Assembly: GCA_002411345.1 (NCBI GenBank)
Contig: DHSL01000009.1
Coordinates: forward strand, 35,289 to 99,288
DNA: 64,000 nucleotides
Reading direction: 5' to 3'
Origin: Bacteroidales bacterium UBA5287
GTDB lineage: Bacteria > Bacteroidota > Bacteroidia > Bacteroidales > Dysgonomonadaceae
The notes under the pieces were generated by a model. The model saw nothing but the letters and a program-made list of their open reading frames with translations, did not search any database and was not told the DNA's origin. Positions 16,927-27,042 of the stretch are shown piece after piece. The translations under genes and the position numbers were made by a program. Every line of letters begins with the position of its first letter. The first letter of the stretch is position 1.

Positions 16927-19818
16927 TCAATAAGCTACCTTTTTTGATTTACCACAAACATCTTTAAAGGCACACCATGTGCAATTATCATCATTTTGTG
17001 TTTGAGAAAAAGGTATTTCTGGATTAAAAATCTCTTCAATGCAACGATTAAACTTATCAGTAAACTCGGGTAGTAATTTTGCAAAATCATTGATCGGTTG
17101 ATTCTGGTATGTTACTGCATGATTGCTTCCTGAGAAAATTCGGAGAAGATAATACACGGAAGGAGAAAGGTTTTGTTCGGGGTTTTCTCGATCATAAAAA
17201 AGACAATAGATTAAAACTTGCAAGATTTGATATGGTCGCTTTGGTTTTGAGGCATCAAATATTGCCGACAAATCATTGAAATTCAAGTCTCCTCTCCCAC
17301 TCTTATAATCGATAATACGATACGAATTGTCTACTTTATCAATGCGATCAATACTTCCCTTGAAATTTACTTTCAAATCATTGTTCACAGTATAAATATT
17401 ATTGAAACGATGTTCTGAATCAATATATACAAAAGGTGTAAATTGTTTATCGAGTTCTAATGTTTGCTTAACATAACTTCGTAAGATTTCGCCTATTAGA
17501 TACAGCTGTCCCTCAAGAGATTGAGGATGTTCTTTATCCTTGAAATAATACTCGGCAAAAGTCTGTTCCAACAATTGAGTAATAAGATTATCGTTGGCAG
17601 CAAGGGATGTAAGCACATCAGGTGTAACTGTCTGTCCCTTATAACGATTATAAATTTTTTCCATTATACGATGGAAAATCAAGCCAAAAATACTTGATTC
17701 TACGGACTCCTGTACTTCCTCCTCTTCACTAAGTCCTTCCACAGCAGTGAAATAGAATTGCAAAGGGCAGTTAATATATGTATTGATAGACGAAGCTGAT
17801 AAACTTCTTTCTCCACCTTCACAAAATGCCTTGAGTTTTTCAAGCACTAGTGGCGTTTTCTCTACCGATACGGGAAGTGATTCGGGTGCTGCCACGTCAT
17901 AATTTGCGACATATTCCCTTAAGTTGACATGCTTTGGATAAAGATATTTGAGTTGATAAACATAGCGACTCACTTCGCCCGATTGCATGTCTTCCATGCG
18001 TGTATCATAGAGCATGAACACGCGTTTTGCGCGACTTATCATCCTGTAAAAATGATAGGCATAAGTACTGTCCTGATGCTCATAAGTTGGAAGACCAAAT
18101 CCTTTTCTGAGGTTATAAGGAATAAACGAAGCTGAAGCTTGTTTCAAAGGAAAAACACCTTCGTTCATTGACAAGATAATGATATTCTCAAAATCGACTA
18201 CTCGTGTTTCCAACACTCCCATCACTTGCAAACCTGACAAGGGTTCGCCACTAAAAGGAACACTTATATTTTGCGTGAGTTTTTTCAATAATCGAAACCA
18301 TGTATCCACCGACATGGCAGTTGCAATGCTTAATGTGTCCTGAAGTCGCGTTATCGTTTTGTAATATTGAACAATAAACTCAAGTTCAAGATCGATAGGA
18401 CGGGTATCATTCTCTGTCTCTTTTTGTGTTTCCTTATCAATTGAAAGGAGCGAAGATATTTTACCAAGTATATCATGAAGATAGTCAGGAATTTGATGCC
18501 AATCTGTAATCGATTGAAAAATCTTCGTGAGAACTTCACCATCTTGTAGTTGTGAAAGTGGAACAACAACACGGTTTTTGCTTAAAATATAGACTTTTAC
18601 CTTATCGGCTTCATTTTTTGAAACTTTCTGCACAAGAGGATGATTCAATATAGAAAGCACATGTCGGTAATAAAACGCTGTCTCTCCGTTCGACTGTCTT
18701 ATATTCTTATGAAGCAAAGATACATGTTCCATAAGACTTGATACTGAAGAATGCGACAATCCATATCCCATTGTCACATTGATTTTTTTGATGGTTTCAG
18801 GGATTGAGTAAATTACAGGTAACAACAAGTTTTCGTCTGGCAACACAATAGCCGTATTTATAGCCTCTTGTGGATCAGAAATTGCTCCACTATTAACCAA
18901 CTGACTTAAAATGGCTCCTACCTGTTTTGCCTGACCTACTCCGGAAGGGACTCCAATTACATCAATATCTGTTATCGTTTTTGATTCATTAGGTAAATGA
19001 ATATCAAATTTAGAGGGGAACTGATTCAAATTTGTTTTGATCCAAAAAGAGGACTTATTCTGTTCATCACGGACTAAAGGAGAATCATAATCCCAATAGA
19101 AATCAGCAACATCCCTATCACGTAAATATTTCATCAAAACGACTTCTGACGAAGTCAGTGCGTTAAGTCCTACAAAAACAATTTTCTGAAACGAGATTTC
19201 AAATTCTTCTTTCTTACGTGCACGTTCAGCTACTTCTCTGAACATCATGCCTTCAAATGCAAATCCCTTTTCTTCTAGCTCTTCTTTAAAATTAATATAT
19301 AATTGATACAGGATCTGCCATGTTTCCAGGAAATGTTTTTTAGAGAGTTCATCTCTAACAGGCATAAAATTGTCCCAAAAGCGACGGATTGCAATAATTT
19401 GCTCGGGAGAAAGATAGGACATATCTCCTTCCATCGATTTTAGTTGTTCAATATTACTGAATAACTGACGGGCATCTACCATATGCTTGTCAACGTCATT
19501 AAAGTCGTTCAACAACATTTCACCCCAATATAAAAAATCATCAAAAGATTCTTCTGATCCGGAGATAAGTTTATAATGCTTATATAACATCACCAGCATT
19601 TCAATCTTATCTGCCGAATGCTTGTTACTAAGCATTTCAAATAATTCCTGAACGGTAATTACTGTGGGGGAAAAAATAGGCTTACCCGCAATCTCGGCGA
19701 GGTATTTTCGAAAGAAAACACCTGCCCTCCGATTGGGAAAAACAAAAGTCGTCTGATACAGCTTATTGCCGTATTGTTGATAAAATATTTTTGCAACGTT
19801 ATAGAGAAATGGACTCAT
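16927..19818 (-). CDS. addB: AddB-like PD-(D/E)XK nuclease of the RecBCD-type complex
   Basis: The 963-residue protein resembles AddB, the helicase-like nuclease subunit that works with AddA to resect double-strand breaks. The N-terminal helicase-like region lacks a working Walker A motif. The C-terminal nuclease domain carries SASSINTYINCPLQFYF near residue 685 and the catalytic IDYKSGRGD near residue 845. The cysteine in NCPLQF together with C-xx-C-xxxxx-C near residues 947-955 would bind a 4Fe-4S cluster, as in AddB. The AddA partner is not in the window. Its start overlaps the gdhA stop by 4 bp. Some annotations would call it only a PD-(D/E)XK nuclease family protein. Confidence 0.82.
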   Translation of the reverse strand: MSPFLYNVAKIFYQQYGNKLYQTTFVFPNRRAGVFFRKYLAEIAGKPIFSPTVITVQELFEMLSNKHSADKIEMLVMLYKHYKLISGSEESFDDFLYWGEMLLNDFNDVDKHMVDARQLFSNIEQLKSMEGDMSYLSPEQIIAIRRFWDNFMPVRDELSKKHFLETWQILYQLYINFKEELEEKGFAFEGMMFREVAERARKKEEFEISFQKIVFVGLNALTSSEVVLMKYLRDRDVADFYWDYDSPLVRDEQNKSSFWIKTNLNQFPSKFDIHLPNESKTITDIDVIGVPSGVGQAKQVGAILSQLVNSGAISDPQEAINTAIVLPDENLLLPVIYSIPETIKKINVTMGYGLSHSSVSSLMEHVSLLHKNIRQSNGETAFYYRHVLSILNHPLVQKVSKNEADKVKVYILSKNRVVVPLSQLQDGEVLTKIFQSITDWHQIPDYLHDILGKISSLLSIDKETQKETENDTRPIDLELEFIVQYYKTITRLQDTLSIATAMSVDTWFRLLKKLTQNISVPFSGEPLSGLQVMGVLETRVVDFENIIILSMNEGVFPLKQASASFIPYNLRKGFGLPTYEHQDSTYAYHFYRMISRAKRVFMLYDTRMEDMQSGEVSRYVYQLKYLYPKHVNLREYVANYDVAAPESLPVSVEKTPLVLEKLKAFCEGGERSLSASSINTYINCPLQFYFTAVEGLSEEEEVQESVESSIFGLIFHRIMEKIYNRYKGQTVTPDVLTSLAANDNLITQLLEQTFAEYYFKDKEHPQSLEGQLYLIGEILRSYVKQTLELDKQFTPFVYIDSEHRFNNIYTVNNDLKVNFKGSIDRIDKVDNSYRIIDYKSGRGDLNFNDLSAIFDASKPKRPYQILQVLIYCLFYDRENPEQNLSPSVYYLLRIFSGSNHAVTYQNQPINDFAKLLPEFTDKFNRCIEEIFNPEIPFSQTQNDDNCTWCAFKDVCGKSKKVAY

Positions 19819-21152
19819 ACAATGCCTTGTGCCATCATAGCATCGGCTACTTTCATGAATCCCGCGACGTTGGCTCCTTTAACATAGTTAATATAATTTT
19901 CTTGCCTTCCGTAAGACACACATTGTTGATGAATATCACTCATGATTTGATGCAAACGTTTATCAACCTCATCGTTAGCCCAAGAAAGATGCATCGCGTT
20001 TTGCGACATCTCTAAACCTGAACAGGCTACTCCTCCTGCATTTACAGCTTTTCCGGGAGCAAACAGCATTTGATTTTCAACAAAAAAGTCAACGGCCTCT
20101 GCGGTGCATCCCATATTAGACACTTCAGCTACCAAAAGAGCTCCATTATCTTTCAGCATTTTAGCATCTTTAATATTCAACTCATTTTGAAATGCGCAAG
20201 GTAAAGCTATGTCTATTTTACACTCCCAAGGTTTTTTGCCTGGATAAAACCTGGCACTTGGAAATTCTTCTGCGTATGGTTCACATACATCATTCCCGGA
20301 ATTCCTGAGTTCAAGTAAATATTCTATTTTTTCTGGAGTGTTAACACCTTCTTCGTCATAAATCATTCCATCAGGTCCTGAAATAGTGACTACTTTGGCT
20401 CCTAACTCAGTAGCTTTGGTTATAGCACCCCAAGCTACATTGCCAAATCCGGAAACTCCTATTGTCTTGCCTTTTAGATCAATATTATGGGTTTTACACA
20501 TTTGCTGAACAAAATATAATGCTCCAAATCCGGTTGCTTCTGGACGTAATCGTGAACCGCCAAAAGACAGACCTTTACCGGTGAATGTTCCGGTATGTTC
20601 GCGGGCTAGTTTTTTGTACATTCCAAACATGTATCCAACTTCTCTTCCACCAACACCAACATCTCCCGCAGGAACATCGGTATCAGGACCAATATTCCGC
20701 CATAACTCAGTCACAAATGATTGACAGAAACGCATTATCTCTGCATCGGACTTACCTTTTGGAGAAAAATCAGCTCCTCCTTTTCCTCCACCCATTGGCA
20801 AAGTGGTGAGCGCGTTTTTGAATGTTTGCTCAAATCCTAAAAACTTCAATGTGGAAAGTGTTACTGATGGATGAAATCTAATACCACCTTTATATGGACC
20901 TATTGCTCCGTTAAACTGTACTCGATGACCAATGTTCACATGAACTGCTCCTTTATCGTCAACCCACGGAACTCTAAAAGTAAAAATCCTGTCGGGCTCA
21001 ACAAGGCGTTCAACAATAGCCGCTTTTTCAAATTCAGGATGTTCATTATAAACTTCCTCAATAGAAATCAGTACTTCTTTAACTGCTTGTAAATACTCAG
21101 ACTCACCGGGGTGTTTTGCCTCAAGTTGTGTCATTATGTCATTAACTCTCAT
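19815..21152 (-). CDS. gdhA: NADP-type glutamate dehydrogenase
   Basis: This 445-residue class I hexameric enzyme interconverts glutamate and 2-oxoglutarate plus ammonia. The catalytic lysine lies in PMGGGKGGADF and the catalytic aspartate in PAGDVGVGGREVGYMFG. The Rossmann domain begins at GKTIGVSGFGNVAWGAI, near residue 230. Length and motifs match Bacteroides NADP-dependent enzymes, although cofactor choice cannot be proved from sequence alone. It heads a transcript that continues into addB through an ATGA overlap. In an amino acid fermenter it may run in the oxidative direction. Confidence 0.97.
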   Translation of the reverse strand: MRVNDIMTQLEAKHPGESEYLQAVKEVLISIEEVYNEHPEFEKAAIVERLVEPDRIFTFRVPWVDDKGAVHVNIGHRVQFNGAIGPYKGGIRFHPSVTLSTLKFLGFEQTFKNALTTLPMGGGKGGADFSPKGKSDAEIMRFCQSFVTELWRNIGPDTDVPAGDVGVGGREVGYMFGMYKKLAREHTGTFTGKGLSFGGSRLRPEATGFGALYFVQQMCKTHNIDLKGKTIGVSGFGNVAWGAITKATELGAKVVTISGPDGMIYDEEGVNTPEKIEYLLELRNSGNDVCEPYAEEFPSARFYPGKKPWECKIDIALPCAFQNELNIKDAKMLKDNGALLVAEVSNMGCTAEAVDFFVENQMLFAPGKAVNAGGVACSGLEMSQNAMHLSWANDEVDKRLHQIMSDIHQQCVSYGRQENYINYVKGANVAGFMKVADAMMAQGIV

Positions 21153-21185
21153 AAAAAATATGTATTTTAAGGTTTATAAACTATA

Positions 21186-21193
21186 CAAAGTTA
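21186..21193 (-). promoter_or_regulatory. Predicted -7 element for gdhA
   Basis: CAAAGTTA on plus reads TAACTTTG on minus, matching TAnnTTTG, 33 bases before the gdhA start codon. No clear -33 element. Confidence 0.45.
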
Positions 21194-21472
21194 AATATTA
21201 TATTGAAACTATATCCTTTTTTAGAACCTTTTTTTCGTCATTTTTAGAGATCAAACGGACTGATTAGAACATCAATTTTAATTCAAAAACAATCCCAAAA
21301 ATACTTATTTTAACAATTATCTACCTCTCACTATTGTCCCACTATCGTTTTTCTGTAATTTTACTTTTTTAACATAAAAATTTAGTGTCTTTCTGTTAGT
21401 TCATATTTATATATCTTGCTATTAAAATAACTAACAATAATTCACATTTTCTGATTTATTCAACAATACTTA

Positions 21473-21505
21473 TTGCTGTTTTTTGTCACTAAATGCCTAT
21501 TTTTG
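21473..21505 (+). promoter_or_regulatory. Predicted trmB promoter
   Basis: TTG (21473-21475), 22-base spacer, TATTTTTG (21498-21505). It has the same geometry as the metG and yraN promoters in this window and lies 24 bases before the start codon. Confidence 0.6.
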
Positions 21506-21529
21506 CACTGATATTTACTTTATTAACGA

Positions 21530-22273
21530 ATGGGAAAGAACAAACTTGCAAAATTTGCCGACATGAAAACGTACAGTAATGTTTTTCAATACACATTTGG
21601 TACGCTGCAAAAAGAGGAATTTCCACTGAAAGGAAAGTGGAACAATTACTTTAATAATGATAATCCGATTGTACTGGAACTTGGTTGTGGTAAAGGAGAA
21701 TATACCGTTGGACTGGCAAAACTTTACCCCGAAAAGAATTTTATAGGTATCGACATAAAGGGGGCACGTATGTGGAAAGGGGCTACAGAAGCGCTTGAAA
21801 ACGATATGACGAATGTTGCTTTTTTGCGTACACAAATCGAATTGATAAACCACTTTTTTGATCAAAACGAAGTAGCTGAAATTTGGATTACCTTTCCTGA
21901 TCCGCAAATGAAGAAAACAAATAAACGGCTTACCTCTACTCAATTCATGAAAAGATATAGCCAAATACTAAAGACAGACGGTATCATTCATTTAAAGTCC
22001 GACAGTAATTTTCTTTACGTTTATACTAAAGCAATGATTGAAGAGAATGGATTGAATGTTCTTTTTGATACAGACAACCTCTACAATTCGGGAATTGATG
22101 ATCCGATACTGCAAATTCAAACCTTTTATGAACAACAATGGCGTTCAAGGGGTTTAGATATAAGATACATCAAATTTATATGCCCTAAGAAAGATGAATG
22201 GATCGAACCCGATATCGAGATTGAACCTGATTCTTACAGAAGTTACGGCAGAAATGCAAATAATATGATATAA
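21530..22273 (+). CDS. trmB: tRNA (guanine-N7)-methyltransferase
   Basis: This 247-residue class I methyltransferase forms m7G46 in the tRNA variable loop using S-adenosylmethionine. Motif I is VLELGCGKGEYTVGLA near residue 46. The TrmB-specific WITFPDPQMKKTNKRL is near residue 122, with the catalytic Asp in PDPQ. The C-terminal TFYEQQWRSRGLDIRYIKF is also typical. It starts the trmB-mrp-Nudix series, with gaps of about 21 to 23 bases between genes. Confidence 0.96.
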   Translation: MGKNKLAKFADMKTYSNVFQYTFGTLQKEEFPLKGKWNNYFNNDNPIVLELGCGKGEYTVGLAKLYPEKNFIGIDIKGARMWKGATEALENDMTNVAFLRTQIELINHFFDQNEVAEIWITFPDPQMKKTNKRLTSTQFMKRYSQILKTDGIIHLKSDSNFLYVYTKAMIEENGLNVLFDTDNLYNSGIDDPILQIQTFYEQQWRSRGLDIRYIKFICPKKDEWIEPDIEIEPDSYRSYGRNANNMI

Positions 22274-22294
22274 ATAATTAAGTACATAATTAAT

Positions 22295-23404
22295 ATGACA
22301 TTATATCCTCAACTTATTATAGACGCGCTGAAAAACGTGCGCTATCCGGGAACGGGACAGGACATAGTTTCTGCCGGAATGGTAGAAGACAATATCCGAA
22401 TCGAAGGAATGAAAGTGAGCTTTTCTCTTATCACTGAAAAAGCAAACGATCCGTTCATAAAATCATTGGTGAAAATGGCGGAACAGGCCATTCTAACTTA
22501 TGTTGATAAAAATATTGATATTAAAGGTAATATATCAGTAAAATCAAAACAGAAACCGCGTCCTGAACTGCCGGATGTTTTACCTGGTGTAAAAAACATC
22601 GTTGCTGTGGCTTCTGGAAAAGGTGGAGTTGGGAAAAGCACAGTATGCACAAATCTTGCTGTGGCACTGGCTAACAAGGGTTACAAAGTGGGATTGCTGG
22701 ATGCTGATATCTTCGGTCCGTCTGTACCAAAAATGCTGGATGTGGAAAACGAACAACCCTCGCTGGAAAACAAAGATGGTCGGGATCTGATTGTCCCCAT
22801 AGAAAATTATGGTGTCAAAATGCTTTCGATTGGCTTCTTTGTGAATAAAAAAGAAGCGGTGGTTTGGCGTGGAGCAATGGCAAGTAATGCGCTGAAACAA
22901 TTAATTATAGATGCGGACTGGGGCGATTTGGACTATTTCCTTATCGATTTTCCACCGGGGACAAGTGATATTCACTTAACACTGGTACAAACGCTGCCCA
23001 TTACCGGAGCTGTTATTGTGAGCACACCACAGGAAGTTGCACTTGCTGATGCACGTAAGGGAATAAGCATGTTTACTGCTGAAAAAGTGGAAGTACCTAT
23101 CTTGGGATTGGTAGAGAATATGGCGTGGTTCACACCTGCTGAACTACCTGAAAACAAATATTATCTCTTCGGAAAAGAGGGTGTTAAAAAATTGGCAGAA
23201 CAAGAAGGTTATGCTTTACTGGGACAAATTCCACTTGTGCAGAGCATTCGTGAAGGGGGTGACGATGGAAAACCTGTTGCTTTAAAAACAGATAGCATCA
23301 CAGGAATGGCTTTTGCTGCACTTGCTGATAATGTTATTGACGCAATTGATAAACGAAACAATGAATTGCCTCCTACTCATATTGTAAACGTAACACATAG
23401 ATAA
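22295..23404 (+). CDS. Mrp/NBP35-type P-loop ATPase, Fe-S carrier family
   Basis: The 369-residue protein has an N-terminal DUF59/MIP18-like domain (about 1-90) and a ParA/MinD-like ATPase domain from residue 100. The deviant Walker A is GKGGVGKST, followed by LLDADIFGPSVPKML and the LIDFPPGTSD Walker B region. Relatives carry and insert Fe-S clusters. The C-terminal CxxC that bridges the cluster in ApbC/Mrp is replaced here by WFTPAELPENKYYLFG, and the only cysteine in the protein lies directly after Walker A. It sits between trmB and a Nudix gene. Confidence 0.93.
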   Translation: MTLYPQLIIDALKNVRYPGTGQDIVSAGMVEDNIRIEGMKVSFSLITEKANDPFIKSLVKMAEQAILTYVDKNIDIKGNISVKSKQKPRPELPDVLPGVKNIVAVASGKGGVGKSTVCTNLAVALANKGYKVGLLDADIFGPSVPKMLDVENEQPSLENKDGRDLIVPIENYGVKMLSIGFFVNKKEAVVWRGAMASNALKQLIIDADWGDLDYFLIDFPPGTSDIHLTLVQTLPITGAVIVSTPQEVALADARKGISMFTAEKVEVPILGLVENMAWFTPAELPENKYYLFGKEGVKKLAEQEGYALLGQIPLVQSIREGGDDGKPVALKTDSITGMAFAALADNVIDAIDKRNNELPPTHIVNVTHR

Positions 23405-23427
23405 TATACAAAAAAACATACTCACTT

Positions 23428-23946
23428 ATGACACACCCACTTAAACAGTTTAATTTCTGTCCAAAATGTGGTTCAAATAACTTCATAGAAAACAACGAGA
23501 AATCTAAAAGATGCACCGATTGTGGTTTTATTTACTATTTCAACTCTTCTGCTGCAGTGGTTGCCATAATCAAAAATGACAACAATGAAATATTGGTAGC
23601 TAAACGGGCAAAGGAACCTGCTAAAGGGACTTTTGATCTGCCGGGAGGGTTTGTTGATATGTATGAAACCGCTGAACAGGCTGTTGCACGTGAAGTATTG
23701 GAAGAAACAAGGTTGGTTATAGCTTCTGCTGAATACCTTTTTTCAATTCCAAATATTTATGTATATTCGGGATTTGAAGTTCATACTGTGGATATGTTTT
23801 TCTCATGCAGCGTTAAAGATTTCAGCCGGCTGAAAGCACAAGATGATGTTGAAGAACTATTGTTTATCAATAAAAAACAGCTGAACCCTAACGATTTTGG
23901 ACTGACTTCAATTCGACAGGGAATTGAGAAAATGCTAAATTCATAG
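23428..23946 (+). CDS. Nudix hydrolase with N-terminal zinc ribbon
   Basis: This 172-residue protein has a four-cysteine zinc ribbon (FCPKCGSNNF and RCTDCGF, residues 10-36). A Nudix domain follows whose box fits G-x5-E-x7-REVLEET exactly (GGFVDMYETAEQAVAREV, near residue 70). The arrangement recalls NudC-type NADH/capped-RNA pyrophosphatases and ADP-ribose hydrolases. The substrate cannot be assigned. The gene follows mrp by 23 bases. Confidence 0.92.
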   Translation: MTHPLKQFNFCPKCGSNNFIENNEKSKRCTDCGFIYYFNSSAAVVAIIKNDNNEILVAKRAKEPAKGTFDLPGGFVDMYETAEQAVAREVLEETRLVIASAEYLFSIPNIYVYSGFEVHTVDMFFSCSVKDFSRLKAQDDVEELLFINKKQLNPNDFGLTSIRQGIEKMLNS

Positions 23947-24025
23947 TTTAATTACTTTAAGAGTTAAACGATAATTAAGAAATTAAGTCTTAATATCTGA
24001 AGATAAAATAGAAAATAATTCACAT

Positions 24026-27016
24026 ATGAAAAAAATAATTGTCTTGCTCTGTATGGTTATAGCTTCATACAGCCTTTTTGCACAACGAACCGTTTATCAT
24101 CAGCAACCTGAAAAACTTTTCAACCAAGGAAAAGAGATGTTCCTTGAAGGAAATTATACAGGTGCACAAGATTTATTATTGCAATATTCATCAACTGGAA
24201 AAGATGCTTTCCTATTGGAAGAAGCGGCTTATATGAATGCGGCATCTGCCTTTTATAAAGGTGATAATCGAAGCACGAATCTATTGAAAGAATTTCTAAA
24301 TCATTACCCCGAAACAATTCATCGAAATCAAGTGAATTTTTTAATTGGATCTTATCATTTTGATGAAAAAAATTGGGAATTGGCTAAATTCTGGCTCGAC
24401 CAATCAAATCTAGACTACCTGACTTTTTCTGAACAGGAGGATCATAGTTTCAGAACTGCTTACGCAAATTTACAGCTGGGAAAACTGGATGTTGCTTACA
24501 GATTGTTTGGACTTCTTTCGCAAAATAGCAGTGAATACAATGATGCGGCTAATTTTTATCTTGGATATATCGATTATAAAAATGGAGAATATAACAATGC
24601 CATCCAACGTTTTGAACGACTGAAAAACCATCCGGAATTCAAAGAGGAGGTGGCTTTTTATACTGCTCAATCAACATTCTTTAATGGAAATCTTGAAAAC
24701 GCTATCCAATTGGCAGATGCTTTTATATCAAGTTATCCGACTAGTGATCACATAACAGAAATGTATCGCGTTATTGGAAATAGCCATTTCAGATCTGGAA
24801 GTCCAACAAGGGCAATTCCATATTACGAAAATTATCTGCAGAAAACTGATTCTCCTCTTCGAGGCGATGCATATTTTATGGGTCTGTCTTATGCGGAATC
24901 TGGAAAATTAAACGAGGCTGTGCCTATGTTTCAAAATGCTATAAAGGACAGAGATGCTCTATCGCAGAATGCTCAATTACAATTGGGACAGACTTACCTC
25001 AAACTGGGGGAAAGACAAAAAGCTCAGATGGCTTTTGAATCTGCTTCAAGAGATGCTTTTGATGTAAAAGCACGCGAAACAGCAATGTTTAATTATGCAT
25101 TATTGATACATCAAACTAACTTTTCTGTTTTCAGTGAATCAATTACTTTATTTGAGAACTTCTTAAAGGAATTCCCCAATTCTCAGTTTACTGATCAGGT
25201 AAACGATATTCTTGCTGAGACTTTTCTAACTACAAAGGATTATAACGCTGCACTGAATGCTATCAATCGCATAGAAAGACCGGGCAGACAAATTCTTGAG
25301 ACTAAACAGAAAGTACTCTTTCAACTTGGAGCTCAGGAATTTATTAATGGAAATATGAATAATGCTATTCAATTTTTCAATAATACAATCGCTATGGGAG
25401 ATTATGATTTAACTTCTTTAAGTAATGCTCTTTATTGGCGGGGAGAAAGTTATTATCGTATTGGTAATTTCGATAGTGCTGCTTCTGATTATACTCAATT
25501 TACTCAAAGAGCATCTTCAAGAAATGAAAATTATGCCTTAGGTTGGTATAACTTAGGTTATGCACAATTCAAACAACAACAATATTCAAAAGCTCAACAA
25601 TCATTTCTTAAATATTTATCTACAGAATCCAATAAAAACAGAGCAGAATTTGCTGACGCTCTTAACAGAGTTGGTGATACTTATTATTACAATCGCAACT
25701 TTGCTAATGCTGAACAGTATTATGCTCAAGCTTCTAACGCTAACCCGGAAACAGCTGATTATGCTGCATATCAAAAGGCATTTGTTATGGGATTGCAACA
25801 TAACTATCAAGGTAAAATCGTTGCACTTAATGAGATGATGCGAAATTTCCCAAAATCGACATATTATGACGATGCATTATATGAAAAAAGTCGCGCGCTT
25901 ACAATGATTAATCGGGAAACAGAAGCTATTAGCACGCTTAAAGAACTTATTTCTACTTTTCCTAAAAGTCCTTCTGCTGGAAAGGGAGGAATCCAATTAG
26001 GGCAATTATATTACAATGCTGGAAACTACTCTCAAAGCATTAGTGCATACAAAAGCGTAATCGAGAACTTCCCCGGATCGGAAGATGCACGTACTGCACT
26101 TGTCTCAATGGAAACAGTCTATAGGGATATGAACGATATTCAATCGTATGTTAATTACGCGAATTCATTACCTGGTGGAATGAGGATTTCACCTTCACGT
26201 CAGGATTCTCTTACATATATAGCTGCTGAAAGCATGTATATGAAAAATTCTACTCAAGAAGCAGAGACCGCAATGCTAAAATATTTGCAGAGCTTTCCAA
26301 ATGGTGCTTACAGCAGTGATGCAAACTACTATTTGGGATTGCTTTCTGATAAAAAAGGAAATAAACAACAAGCTATTTCTTACTTTAGGAAAGTTATCGA
26401 TAATAATAGCGATAAATATATGGATGACGCTCTGATTTACACATCTCGCTTTGCATTTGCAAATGGAGATTTTCAATTGGCATTGAGAGATTATTCTATG
26501 TTGGCAAATATATCGCAAAATAACGAGAAACGAATTGAAGGTCAACTAGGTGTAGCAAGAACTCAATATAAATTAGAAAGTTATCACGAAGCAGCTAGAG
26601 CTGCATCGGATATTATGAATCAAAATAATTTATCTCCGGAAATCAAAACGGAAGCTACTTATATTCGAGGTAAATCCTATCAACAAGTAAACGAAACAGA
26701 TAAAGCAATATCTGATTATCAAGAATTAGCAAAAGATACCAGAAGCATTTATGGAGCAGAAGCGCAATATTTACTAAGCAATATCTATTACAGTTGGAAA
26801 TCTTACGACAAAGCAGAAGCGCAAGTTAAAGACTTCATGCAAAAGGGAACTCCTCATCAGTATTGGATGGCCCGAGCACTCATTGTTTTATCTGACACAT
26901 ATAAAGCAAAAGGGGATAACTTCCAGGCACGCCAATATTTAGAAAGTCTGAAGGAAAACTACAAAGGTAAAGAGCCTGATATACAGCAGTTGATCAATGA
27001 AAGACTAAACAATTAA
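24026..27016 (+). CDS. Large secreted tetratricopeptide-repeat protein
   Basis: This 996-residue protein has a signal peptide (about 19 residues, ending LFAQ) and then helical repeats throughout. Repeated features are NYTGAQ/EYNNAIQRF/NYSQSISAYK-type TPR helices with A, G and Y at the usual positions, for about fifteen to twenty repeats. It is probably a periplasmic or outer-membrane-associated scaffold. It lies 26 bases upstream of an outer membrane barrel gene and is presumably co-transcribed, so the two may work together. No enzymatic motif is visible. Related TPR proteins in Bacteroidota act in envelope assembly, but no specific role can be assigned. Confidence 0.85.
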   Translation: MKKIIVLLCMVIASYSLFAQRTVYHQQPEKLFNQGKEMFLEGNYTGAQDLLLQYSSTGKDAFLLEEAAYMNAASAFYKGDNRSTNLLKEFLNHYPETIHRNQVNFLIGSYHFDEKNWELAKFWLDQSNLDYLTFSEQEDHSFRTAYANLQLGKLDVAYRLFGLLSQNSSEYNDAANFYLGYIDYKNGEYNNAIQRFERLKNHPEFKEEVAFYTAQSTFFNGNLENAIQLADAFISSYPTSDHITEMYRVIGNSHFRSGSPTRAIPYYENYLQKTDSPLRGDAYFMGLSYAESGKLNEAVPMFQNAIKDRDALSQNAQLQLGQTYLKLGERQKAQMAFESASRDAFDVKARETAMFNYALLIHQTNFSVFSESITLFENFLKEFPNSQFTDQVNDILAETFLTTKDYNAALNAINRIERPGRQILETKQKVLFQLGAQEFINGNMNNAIQFFNNTIAMGDYDLTSLSNALYWRGESYYRIGNFDSAASDYTQFTQRASSRNENYALGWYNLGYAQFKQQQYSKAQQSFLKYLSTESNKNRAEFADALNRVGDTYYYNRNFANAEQYYAQASNANPETADYAAYQKAFVMGLQHNYQGKIVALNEMMRNFPKSTYYDDALYEKSRALTMINRETEAISTLKELISTFPKSPSAGKGGIQLGQLYYNAGNYSQSISAYKSVIENFPGSEDARTALVSMETVYRDMNDIQSYVNYANSLPGGMRISPSRQDSLTYIAAESMYMKNSTQEAETAMLKYLQSFPNGAYSSDANYYLGLLSDKKGNKQQAISYFRKVIDNNSDKYMDDALIYTSRFAFANGDFQLALRDYSMLANISQNNEKRIEGQLGVARTQYKLESYHEAARAASDIMNQNNLSPEIKTEATYIRGKSYQQVNETDKAISDYQELAKDTRSIYGAEAQYLLSNIYYSWKSYDKAEAQVKDFMQKGTPHQYWMARALIVLSDTYKAKGDNFQARQYLESLKENYKGKEPDIQQLINERLNN

Positions 27017-27042
27017 CAATCAAAACTGATAACTCAAATTTC

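Larger units (their letters stand above)
21153..21529. other. Divergent intergenic region, gdhA/trmB
   Basis: About 377 strongly AT-rich bases without a gene. It holds a -7 element for gdhA (minus, 21186-21193), a promoter for trmB (21473-21505) and a widely spaced inverted repeat GTTAGTT/AACTAAC (21395-21401 and 21429-21435). Nothing else is recognisable. Confidence 0.6.

Noticed and set aside
21395..21435. GTTAGTT/AACTAAC inverted repeat in the gdhA-trmB spacer
   Set aside because: Seven-base arms 27 bases apart in AT-rich DNA are likely by chance. It is mentioned only in the region entry.
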